Shown: positions 1 to 8,223 of the stretch, in pieces
How the letters are laid out: the number at the start of each line of letters is the position of its first letter
How positions within the stretch are numbered: position 1 is the first letter of the stretch
From: Phoronis pallida
Taxonomy: Eukaryota > Phoronida > Phoronidae
Direction of reading: 5' to 3'
DNA length: 13,220 bases
Assembly: GCA_028565715.1 (NCBI GenBank)
Contig: JAOXYC010175914.1
Coordinates: 1 to 13,220 of the forward strand
Translations under genes and position numbers: made by a program
Notes under the pieces: model-generated
Databases searched by the model: none
Told to the model about the DNA's origin: nothing
What the model saw: the letters and a program-made list of their open reading frames with translations, nothing else

Positions 1-101
1 TATGATGCAGGTTAATTATATGCATTAAAGAACTCGTACACACACTTTCAAGTTGATTTGAATTTTGACCCCAGATCTTCATCAACAAGGAGACCGTATC
101 T
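1..101. repeat. Half of a TTAA-flanked fold-back element (copy 1, cut by the window edge)
   Basis: This stretch matches the right arm of the complete fold-back element at 10150-10500, in the same orientation. Both copies share the blocks GCAGGTTAATTATAT, AGTTGATTTGAATTTTGACC and CCCAGATC, and both end in GTATCT. The end is followed directly by TTAA at 102-105, the same tetranucleotide that borders the other copy. The left arm must lie before base 1. There is no coding capacity, so it would be a non-autonomous (MITE-like) element. Repeat identity is seen directly; the TTAA target-site reading is inference. Confidence 0.8.
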
Positions 102-105
102 TTAA

Positions 106-538
106 TGTACCAATTGTACAGTAAAACTCTTGAATATATTTTTACAATAGAGAGCCAGATACATTCACTGACAACTGTTTATTATTTGACATATTTTGTT
201 ATGGCCTTCCAAAAAGAAACAAGTGATTCACCTTTCTTTCACATGTATTATGCATGAGGCTGCACCGTTGTAGCAACGTTATTAACTGAAGTAACATGTA
301 TAATTTATTTATGAAAACTTGGCTCTCATTACCAATGGTCTATTGAGATTTAAACCTATCCACAGAACTCTGATAATAGAACAAGAATTTTACTCTTTTT
401 TTTGCTGACCTACTCCTTTTAAGATTGCAACCTGATCGCTGTCAACTACTAAATCAGTCAAGTCCCAATTTTTCACTGTGAGATTATAGTTACAGTTTCA
501 CTCAATGTTTTTCAAATTTAATTTTTCAGTTTTTCATC
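106..538 (+). promoter_or_regulatory. Upstream/5' UTR region of CCDC83
   Basis: No protein-coding gene is visible here. The region is AT-rich and should hold the CCDC83 promoter and any 5' UTR exon. Visible elements are a CCAAT at 332-336 and an X-box-like inverted repeat at 266-278. A pyrimidine-rich tract ending in TTTTTCAG (AG at 528-529) lies nine bases before the start codon. It is a good 3' splice site, so the ATG exon may begin at 530 and be joined to a non-coding first exon further upstream. No TATA box or transcription start could be placed with confidence. Confidence 0.4.
266..278. promoter_or_regulatory. X-box-like inverted repeat upstream of CCDC83
   Basis: The bases CGTTGTAGCAACG form a 5-bp inverted repeat around TAG. 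The right half AGCAAC fits the RFX half-site RGYAAC. The left half GTTGTA only partly fits GTTRCC and the spacing is tight. RFX factors drive many ciliary genes through X-boxes, which would suit a gene suspected of ciliary or sperm function. The match is weak and could be chance. Confidence 0.2.
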
Positions 539-3500
539 ATGGGCAAGAAGAAGAAGAGCGGGAAGAAAGGAAAGGGAAAGAAATCTAAGGAACCACAGAT
601 GACATTTAAAGAAGCTATTTTAGCTTACCAGTGAGTCTGACTACTAATTTTAAATCTAAAATCCATTGTAAAATAATAATGATGCTTATTCTTTTTAAAT
701 TTGATTTTAGATTAACATTTGTCTTTGTGAAACATCTGACAACCGAAAAAATGATCGGAATTATTAATTATCATGTTTTTGACCATATATGATCCTGTTT
801 TGTTTTAGAATTGGTATAAAAGAGAAAACGCGAGAGGACTATATGTATGAAGTCAAACAGCTAGAGGAGAAAAACCAGCGTTATAACGAGCGGGTTTGTA
901 AAGAGAATGACTCTTAATTTACTCAAGCATTGAAAGGTTTCAAGAAAAAGGAAAATGCAATACAAGCTTTGTACATTGTTACTATTATTAGTACATTTCA
1001 TCAAAATGTATTTGAAAATATGATCAAGAAATGCAAGTTTATTTCAAACAGAAAAGTTCATTCTTGTTTTTCTTTTACAGAATGAACGTTTAAAACAAGA
1101 ACAGCTTGTCCACATCAAGAATCTGTTACGTTCAGCCAAAGACCACAACAAGGCTCTAGAGAGCTCTAAGAATGTTCTCAAGGAGGAAGTTATATCTACA
1201 ATGATGGAGAAATGGGAAGCTGGGAAGAAAGAGGAGCAAAATCTAGCAGGTCAGTGATATGGAGGTCAAACACGTTCTTAAAGGAACAGGGTACTCATTT
1301 TTGTTGTTCTTGAGTGTGATTTTTAGCATTGAATTAAGTTTTAATGAGATGTGCCCAAGACCATTTTGACGACACTTTGTTAAAAACAAAAACGTATTCA
1401 TCACACGACTATCCTCGTTTTCAGTGTCATAATAGAGTATGGAGAATAAAATAACTCATAGAACATTCCCTTCCGAAAAGACCGCTTGTTTGGTACTTCA
1501 AAACAATTTCTTAAACCAATAAAAATGTCTCAAAATGTTTTTTGTTTGAACTTGTAATATTCTTAATTAAGAAAAGTAATATTTTCTATTATTTGCAGAC
1601 AACAAGAAAGAAATCAAACAAAAAGAGAGTGAAACATCAGTGCTGACTAAAGATAAGAAATATTGGCAGGATTATAAAGATAGGGGGCAGCATGAGCACA
1701 GGAAACAGATAGACCTGTTAGAGAAAGAGTTACAAGATATGACGGAGAGTTTTGAAGAAATGGCAGGTTAGTGTTATAATGTGCAGAGTTCTTATATCAT
1801 ATGGCTTCGTGAGTGGGGGATATTGCAAGCTAAAACTGATTAGATTTTAGTACTATTCAAAAAATATAAACTCCATAATCAGAAGTTGTGAAGCATATTA
1901 TTATCCTGGGTATTTTTAAAAAGTAATTATTTTTTCTAGAAAAATAAGTTAACATGGCATAATGTGGTGCAAATATGGTATGGCACTTCAGTTGAGGTAA
2001 AAAGCAAACAAAAAGAAAATGAGTTTAATCACTTGTGATCGCAAAGTGAACCTTTTAATTACTTGCAGGACATCTTGAAAAGGCTCTTGAAAATGCGAAA
2101 GATGAAATTGTCAAATATACAGAAGAAACTCTAGATAAACAAAAGTTTATAGCATCAGAAGTAAGTTTTTTTCCCCTCTTTGCAATTCTCAAAGTATAAA
2201 TAACAGGTCAGTGTTGTGATCTATTCAACATGTACTATATAAAGGCTCGAGTCCAATTGAGCATAATTATTAATTATTATTGAAGCCGTTTGACTTATTT
2301 CATGCTTAAAAAATTGGTTAGCGACAAAATGTAGAGATGTGATATTTTCCAATGCAAGTTTGTTCTAATAAATCAAGAAATTGATAATTTCAAAATCCAT
2401 TTATATTTTTATCGATGTGTTTTATTCAGAAAGCCATGGGTACACTTGACAAACATGCAAGGCAAGAGGTTTTAGATAATGACTGGATGAAAAAAGAGGT
2501 AAGTGTTTTATCTGGAAAAGTATATAATTTAGGGCAAAATAATCAATCCATAATGAAACATTCAATCAAAATGTGTGTCACTTAATAATGATCAGAAACA
2601 TAATATAATTGAATAACTTTTGGTTTTCAGTGAGAACAGACCCCAAAACACCTGATGATGTTTTTAAGGAATTCATACCCAAGTTTTGGTTAAAAATATA
2701 CCAGAGTGCCACTCTACATGAAATGGGTGATAAACAAGGCAATTATCTGTTACCTTACCTGTCCTCCCAGGGCCAAGGGGGTGCACAAGGCCATGCCACA
2801 CCCTTCTCCACCCAGTTCTGTCATTGGCAGCATTCTTTGCATCACCCCAAGTCCTCCAGCCCATCTCCCTTCTCTCAAAGCAGTTAGTATTGTATTATTT
2901 TATTTTGTTAACTGCCTAAGGTGTTATTAAGTTTAAAACCATCATATATTTATTCTGAATTATTTTCCCATCCTTGCATTTCTAGAGGGACATCCACTGT
3001 GATGAACTGGTTGAACTCAAGCAAACTGTTGAACAATTAGAACATGAAAACCTTGAAATTATGAGTGAATTGTTTGAATGTCGCATAGAAGATCTCAAAG
3101 TGTCCAGGTAATTGATGACAACTATTGCATATACATATTATATAATGTAATACTTTTTTATTCATTGTTTCATTTTTTTTTGTATTTTGAAAAAAATCTG
3201 ATTTAAAAATCTCTTGCCTATTTAGGTTGCTAGTGTGTATTGGTCAGTGTCAATCTTCATTACTTTCTGCTGAGGTTATCCAGTCTTTAATGGTTAAATG
3301 AATTGTAATTCCATTCTATTCAGCCAGAAAATTTGTATTTTAATTAATACAGTTGGTTCAAATGCCGCCCCAAATAAAGAATTTTTGAAAAACATCTGAA
3401 CAAATGAAAGCAACAAGGACCATTTTTTTAAATTTCACCCAGCACTTGATTTCAAGTTTCTGATATTAATATTCTGCAGGAACTTTTACCTGACCCAGTT

Positions 3501-6005
3501 TGAAGATGATGACACACTAGAAGATGGTGGAATCCTGGAGATGGATCTGGCTAAGGTGTCAATTAAAAATAAAGAAGACTCTTCAGCACTTTCAGGTAAA
3601 ATACATGTTTGCAGATGTAGTGAAAATTTCTATATTTTCAGAGGAAGGTTAACATTCAATTCTTAAAATAAACAAAAAACACATAATGTACCCCATTCAA
3701 AAATTTATACAATATATTACATTTAATTGCTAAGTAATGGCATGTGCCTTCCATCTAAATTGTTCTTAAATTACTTTTTGCACATATTGACTAATTCTTT
3801 ACCAGTATTTCACGGTTTCAACAGTATGATAAGCACATGTCCAAGATTGTTTTTACTAATTAAAGGCAAAAAACAGGCCAATTTTTCATATTAATTTTTT
3901 ACTTGCAGTTGTTTCCCGACCAAAGAGCGCCACATCAAGATTTGTAGAAGATAAAGTTTTTTCACTTACTCCAGTTAATGAAGAAGGTGGTGATGGTATG
4001 TGTGTTTGGTCATTCTTTTGTCTTTAAATCTCATTCTGAGAGATCCTGAATTTTTAACATTACTGAGTTGGAGAAAATGAGTGCACAAGACCTAATACAG
4101 TTTCACTGCCATTTATTTTGTTCACAGCCTTTTGAATGTGCCCCCAGTCCATTTGCTTTCAGCATGGTTGTTCAGTGGTTCAACAACAAGGTACTTATCA
4201 TGCAAAAAGGGGACCTGGGTTTCATACCCGGTTGAGTTCTGAATTTGTTCGGTTTTCAAACTAAGCAGCAAGGATGTACAAACTGAGAAAGAAAAAAAAA
4301 CTCTTGTACCTTACAGCATTCCACCAAATGTCTAAACGTTGACAAGCCAGATGAGTTATAAAAACATCTGCCATAATATTATATAGAATGATACCTTTTG
4401 GAACATGAAGTTGTAGAGATGTAAAGCATGAACAACTGTTACAAAATATTCTTTATTTTTTCAGCTGAAGAGTACTATGATGGCCAGGACGAGGATGATG
4501 ACGATGATACAAATCTTGATTTATATGAAAACTATTTCACTGGGTTTGCAGATGAGGATTATGAGGTATAGTTGAAACAATTGTACCCTTTTGAAATTTA
4601 ATGATCATTGATAAAAAACTCTCCCATTGTTGTCACTACAAATGGTTCGAGATATATCTGAGTTTGACAGATTGCATTTGAGGATAATGACTTTCATTTT
4701 ATTTTTGAAACCTTTTACTCATTGCAAGTTTATGATTTCAGCCATGTTGTTTCACACTGTAAAATCTATGTTATCCTATGTTGTATTGTGTCTTAAATTC
4801 TGTTTTACCTGACTTCTTATTCTTCCACTTTCATGTTGTCAGCACAAGAGTAAACGTAATGTAAGCACACCGTTTGATTTCTACAGGTTGAGGGATATGG
4901 ATGTAAATTCTTTTATTTTTCTGCTTTCCTACTTCAAACACCTGCTTTCTTTTGCTTTCTATCCTTTGATATGGCTGTGGGTCCCAAAAGCTACATGCGT
5001 TCTTATGGAGGTGAATAACTGGTAATTTACTGGCATGGTATTAACATAATTTTAGAACATCTTAAAATTGTCCATAGAAAATGTATTTTTGGTCACCAAA
5101 AAAGTTGATAGTCAGCCAGCTGAATCATCATTTATTCCTTCAATCATGTCATTTTACTTGTTGAGCACAGTAGCAAATGTTTTAACCCAAGTGTCCCCAA
5201 AATCAGTTAGTATAACAATTATTAAATTAGAAGTATTTCCATGTAGTTTATAAAGATTCTTGTATAGGTATTACAATAAATATACCATACCTATCTGTAG
5301 ATTACAAAACATCATAGAAATCCCATCTTTCTTAATGAGTTTCTGTTGGTATAAAGGTATGTGTTGAGTGAGATAAAAATCAGATGACATTTGGCTTGTC
5401 TGTCATCTGATGTGTAGTGAAAAGACCTTAGCTACCATTTTCAAATGCACAGTCTTTTCTCGCCATTTTGGGACACTTTGAAATTAATTATTTTCGAAAA
5501 TTTGACTTTTTGTCCAAAAATCGCTGGTCTACGTTTCAGGTGTTCCAATTTGGTGAACAACAAAATTCCAATTTTTCTATGTGTCCCATTTTTTAGTTTA
5601 CAATTGGCACAGAACAGGTGAGGGTAGTGAAAATTTGAGCTTGTTCCAATTAAAATGTCGAGAAAATACCGCATACATCTTTTTGACCAGCAAAGCATTG
5701 TATTTCAATCAAAAGTTAATAAACTCACGATTCATTTAAGAACTATTCATGAAACGTTCTGCAGAATAATTCATTGTTCTTAAACTTATTCTTGCTATTT
5801 TGTATTCCAGGATTTCCTCAACCTTGGACCTCTAGAGTTAAAACTACTCAATCTGACAGGCATCAAGGCGCCACTACATGAACGTGATGAACCGACGGAT
5901 GAAGAGATAGCTGCCCAAGAATGCAACCCTGAGCAATGGCCTGTCACTACACCTATGATAAAAACTGCTGTTACCCCCAGATATAGCAACACTGTTGTGA
6001 AATAA
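539..6005 (+). CDS. CCDC83: Coiled-coil domain-containing protein 83 (CCDC83-like), 11 exons, 431 aa
   Basis: Joining 11 exons gives one open frame of 431 codons, close to the 413-444 residues of the human isoforms. Residues 1-20 are a lysine-rich tail (10 K of 20). Residues about 25-268 are a charged heptad-rich coiled coil. A linker follows, then an acidic run at 342-348 (DEDDDDD) and a short C-terminal block with NLGPLELKLL from 371. Similarity to vertebrate CCDC83, judged from memory, lies in order at LAYQIGIKE (28-36), LEEKNQRYNER (49-59), KYWQDYK (136-142), NDWMKKE (219-225) and NLGPL. CCDC83 has no established biochemical role. It is testis-enriched in mammals, and a ciliary or sperm role is only inference. 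The start is the first ATG after a good 3' splice site and has G at +4. The last eight residues and stop lie in a minisatellite unit. Confidence 0.88.
2610..2890 (-). mobile_element. LINE-like retrotransposon remnant (ORF2 C-terminal tail) in intron 6
   Basis: Most of this intron is a block clearly more GC-rich than the introns around it. On the minus strand the frame at 2849-2802 reads WGDAKNAANDRTGWRR. The pattern W..A...A.DR..WRR resembles the tail found at the C-terminus of many non-LTR retrotransposon ORF2 proteins (RTE/CR1/Jockey-type), just after the reverse transcriptase. The frame continues for about 40 more codons without further recognisable similarity. It is antisense to CCDC83 and is at most the 3' end of an element, as expected from 5'-truncated LINE insertion. 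No poly(A) tail or target duplication was identified, so boundaries are approximate. The family assignment rests on one motif. Confidence 0.4.
4161..4245 (+). mobile_element. tRNA-derived SINE-like head in intron 9
   Basis: The stretch carries two RNA polymerase III box-like motifs. GTTGTTCAGTGGTT near 4167-4180 resembles an A box. GGTTTCATACC at 4218-4228 resembles a B box and is enclosed by GGG...CCC, which would form the T-arm stem. The boxes are about 50 bp apart, more than in a standard short tRNA, and no full cloverleaf with an anticodon arm is convincing. A degenerate tRNA-derived SINE is therefore more likely than a tRNA gene. The A-rich run at 4291-4300 may mark a tail, but no target-site duplication was found. 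Confidence 0.35.
4843..4860 (+). other. CCDC83: Candidate 18-nt in-frame microexon
   Basis: A long pyrimidine-rich tract ends in TTGTCAG at 4836-4842, and GTAAGC follows at 4861. The 18 nt between encode HKSKRN. The surrounding intron is phase 0, so inclusion would keep the frame and place six mostly basic residues between the acidic segment and NLGPL. Both splice sites look good and the length is a multiple of three. No transcript evidence is available, and the gene model is complete without it. Confidence 0.3.
5379..5411. repeat. Perfect 11-bp inverted repeat (hairpin)
   Basis: ATCAGATGACA at 5379-5389 is the exact reverse complement of TGTCATCTGAT at 5401-5411, with an 11-nt loop. It lies within the last CCDC83 intron. 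It may be the core of an unrecognised fold-back element or chance. No function is assigned. Confidence 0.6.
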
Positions 6006-6525
6006 TAGTTTTTATGAGGATGCGGCACCTATCACCATGAGATGTAACAACATTGTTGTGAAGCAACACTGTTGCTTGACAATTGTCACATGGAGATATT
6101 GCAACACTGTTGTGAAATAATTTATTATCAGGATGTGGCTCTTGTTATTATAAGATGTAACAACATTGTTTGGAGCAATGGTGTTTTACTGAGGATGTGC
6201 TACTTGTCACGTGGAGATGAAACAACAATGTTGTGAAGCAATGTTTTTTTTAAACTTGTCACATGGAGATAAAACAGCAATGTTGTTTTACTTATACTAC
6301 ACCACCTACAACTTCTTGTAGTCAACACTGCTGTTGTGAAGCAATGGCATTACTGATGCTAGGACACTTTACTTTTGGAGATGAAACAATACTGTTGTGA
6401 AGATTTGTTGTTTTACTAATTACAACAGCACCATCTACTTGTAACATACAACACCGCTGTTGTGAAGCAATGTTATTTCACTTAGCATGGGATATGACAC
6501 CTGTCACTTGGAGATGAAACAACTG
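5979..6525. repeat. Degenerate minisatellite, unit about 60 bp, overlapping the CCDC83 stop
   Basis: A motif of the form AGATGNAACAACANTGTTGTGAAGCAAT, followed by GAGGATGTG-CTACTTGTCACATGG, recurs with unit starts near 5979, 6040, 6094, 6153, 6215, 6267, 6318, 6379, 6444 and 6512. Spacing varies between about 50 and 68 bp. The best-kept part is ACTGTTGTGAA. Units are strongly diverged, so the array looks old. The first unit supplies codons 424-431 and the stop codon of CCDC83; the rest lies in its presumed 3' UTR. The core is partly self-complementary (CAACA...TGTTG), so each unit could form a small hairpin. Confidence 0.8.
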
Positions 6526-6559
6526 ACAAGGCTGTGGATGAAAATTGAGCAACAAATAA

Positions 6560-6672
6560 GGGTACAAGTCGAATAATGTGTTCCCTTGTATAACTTCCGT
6601 TATTTAGTCACTGAAAACACATTGACTGAAAAATGCCAATAAACAAGGGATCACATTATTCGAGTTGTACCC
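6560..6672. mobile_element. 113-bp MITE with about 30-bp terminal inverted repeats
   Basis: The left arm at 6560-6589 (GGGTACAAGTCGAATAATGTG onward) and the right arm at 6643-6672 (ending CATTATTCGAGTTGTACCC) are reverse complements at 28 of 30 positions. Complementarity continues more weakly inward (6597-6610 with 6623-6636), so almost the whole element can fold. It is bordered on both sides by AAATAA (6554-6559 and 6673-6678), a likely 6-bp target-site duplication. It has no coding capacity. The superfamily is not assigned. It carries an AATAAA at 6638-6643 on the plus strand. Confidence 0.75.
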
Positions 6673-6751
6673 AAATAAGCCCCCCTCAACGACTGAATCT
6701 TCTAAGCTCCTGGTTGCTTACACAGGGGCTTATTAGGTACAATACGGTATC
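6673..6751. repeat. Fragment of a GGGGCTTATT...ACGGTAT-ended palindromic repeat
   Basis: AATAAGCCCC at 6674-6683 is inversely repeated by GGGGCTTATT at about 6725-6734, which is followed by AGGTACAATACGGTATC. The outer ACGGTAT end and the inner CTTATT resemble widespread invertebrate palindromic repeats with ends like TACCGTATTTN...AATAAGCCCC (from general knowledge). The matching left end appears to lie before the neighbouring MITE, around GAAAATTGAGCAAC at 6540-6553, implying the MITE inserted into this element. Confidence 0.5.
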
Positions 6752-7000
6752 ACCATGAATTTTCATTTGAACATATACATTCCATTCATCTATATCAATT
6801 TTGTATTTATATTGGAACACATCAATTTGTTAAAAGAATATTATATTATTATTATTTGTTATTGTATAGTATAATCACATAAAAGCCCACGAATGTACAC
6901 TTTTTAAATACTTTTAAAATTGCTCTGTTTAATATTTTTTGACTTGTATGGTTTGGAATTATCACTTTTTGGGGCAATCTCAACTACAGCATGTATTTTC

Positions 7001-7006
7001 AATAAA
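7001..7006 (+). terminator. CCDC83: Candidate poly(A) signal of CCDC83
   Basis: AATAAA is followed within about 25 nt by the T/GT-rich stretch TTTTTGTATGTTCTTTGT (7026-7043), a good downstream element. Its use would give a 3' UTR of about 1 kb containing the minisatellite and the MITE. The only earlier AATAAA noted is the one inside the MITE at 6638-6643. No transcript evidence is available. Confidence 0.45.
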
Positions 7007-7127
7007 TATTTATACAAACAACCCTATTTTTGTATGTTCTTTGTAAATTATCGACAACTGTATTTTATCATTTAAATTAATTCACTTGAGGAAATGGAAA
7101 CAAAGTATCATTATACCATATAAGTAT

Positions 7128-7133
7128 TTTATT
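7128..7133 (-). terminator. RAB39: Possible distal poly(A) signal of RAB39
   Basis: TTTATT on the plus strand reads AATAAA on the minus strand. If used, the RAB39 3' UTR would be about 2.2 kb and end very close to the CCDC83 transcript. Several other minus-strand AATAAA-type motifs occur nearer the stop codon, so the choice is uncertain. Confidence 0.2.
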
Positions 7134-7799
7134 GAAAGCATTTTACATGAATATCAACAACACTTTGGTAGTTATAAAGTAGGTGTGTAAAAAATTAGTA
7201 AAACAAGTAAGAAAAATAACCATAATCAAAACAAAAATGTATACATCTATCTCTGATTCAAGACAAAAAAAATCATCATGATAGTTCAATAAAGAATATT
7301 GAATTGCATAATTTCTGTTGTCAGAACCCAACATTACACATAATTACAAAAAAATATCCTGCAATGCAACAAATAATTTGCAACCAAAGACCTTGAAAAC
7401 TAGATTATATTCCCAAAAACAAATTGTGCTTAACCACTTCCCGAGAGCAAATCCCTCAACATGCAAGTAATTAATAAACCAAACATTCATGAAATAGTGC
7501 AACAAAGTATTAGTGAATTATGAATTGAACCACTTTTCTATTTTGACAATACTTGTATTGATAACCAGCCCAAAATATTTTTGAATTGCAGCATTGCATT
7601 TTTAAAATCTTGCACATTTACCAGATTCAACAGATCATCTTCTAATTAATGATAAAGATATTCGATTCTTCATCGTCACTTGCACATTATATTCTAGAAA
7701 TTCAATATCCTCAAACAAAGATTGTATCTCCTCTACTTTTTAAATGGTCACGTTCAAACTAACTTCATCAGTCATTATAACCCCAAGGTGTATAAATTT

Positions 7800-7938
7800 A
7801 GATTTCTAAAAAACGTGGTGGGCTTAACCTATATTCAAGTGGGCTTATTCAGGCCAATAGGTATATACTGATATAAGCTTGTAATCCAAGTTGTTTTCTA
7901 TAAAAACAGGTGGCTTATACCCAAGCAATTACGGTATC
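7800..7938. repeat. Second, diverged copy of the CTTAT...ACGGTAT repeat family
   Basis: The end ACAGGTGGCTTATACCCAAG followed by CAATTACGGTATCA (7908-7938) parallels ACAGGGGCTTATTAGGTACA followed by ATACGGTATCA (6722-6751). Upstream are further family-like pieces (GTGGGCTTAACC near 7817, GTGGGCTTATTCAGG near 7840) in the same orientation. A matching left terminus was not found, so this is a fragment or strongly decayed copy. Confidence 0.4.
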
Positions 7939-8204
7939 AGTGGTCGGCTGATCATGACCTTCAGTCAATAAATAGGCATCTGTTTGACCAATGATATCAT
8001 TATATTACTGTAAAGTCTGCTCATTTATTAATAAAAAATAATGTGAAAATGAATAATAAAACTTATTTCCAAATCCCTAGTTTCAAGCTGTTGATAAATC
8101 TGAGTATAATGTAAAAAGTTCAACAAAATAACAATAATGTAATATGGTAGCAGCTAGCAAACAAAGTGAGTATAAATAAACATAACAATCCATGCCTATA
8201 ACAT

Positions 8205-8223
8205 CACACACATACACACACAC
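8205..8223. repeat. Short interrupted (CA)n microsatellite
   Basis: CACACA, an interrupting TA, then a further run of about four CA units. It is short and low-complexity, with no function implied. Confidence 0.7.

Larger units (their letters stand above)
4566..5810 (+). other. CCDC83: Large last intron of CCDC83
   Basis: This 1245-nt intron is bounded by GTATAG and TATTCCAG. The donor follows GAG, so if the intron is retained the frame reads one valine and then TAG at 4569-4571. It includes an 18-nt candidate microexon at 4843-4860, a perfect 11-bp inverted repeat at 5379-5411, and a weaker inverted repeat (TTTAAGAAC at 5735-5743 with GTTCTTAAA at 5776-5784) just before the acceptor. Short open frames in both directions show no family similarity and look like chance. 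Confidence 0.7.
530..6005 (+). other. CCDC83: Exon and intron map of CCDC83
   Basis: Coding segments are 539-630, 809-893, 1081-1249, 1599-1766, 2069-2160, 2430-2498, 2986-3107, 3480-3595, 3909-3995, 4465-4565 and 5811-6005. They sum to 1296 nt with the TAA at 6003-6005. Every junction is GT-AG and keeps the frame. Intron phases in order are 2,0,1,1,0,0,2,1,1,0. Donors include GTGAGT, GTCAGT, GTTAGT and GTAAGT; acceptors mostly end TTGCAG, TTACAG or TTTCAG. Introns 1-9 run 178-487 nt, and the last is 1245 nt. Introns over 300 nt hold no other gene, only the repeats listed separately in introns 6 and 9 and a possible microexon in intron 10. Confidence 0.85.

Noticed and set aside
2609-2887. 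Plus-strand open frame of 92 codons in CCDC83 intron 6
   Set aside because: It lies within the intron and opposite the LINE-like frame. It has no domain similarity, and splicing around it gives a continuous CCDC83 frame.
4161-4245. A functional tRNA gene
   Set aside because: Box spacing is too long, no convincing acceptor or anticodon stem pairs, and there is no clean T-run terminator. It fits a SINE remnant better.
5795-6028. Minus-strand 77-codon frame over the last CCDC83 exon
   Set aside because: It is antisense to a coding exon supported by frame, splice site and the NLGPL match. No independent similarity was found.
5979-6525. CRISPR-like array
   Set aside because: Units are diverged, spacing is irregular, there are no identical repeats with unique spacers, and the context is animal DNA.
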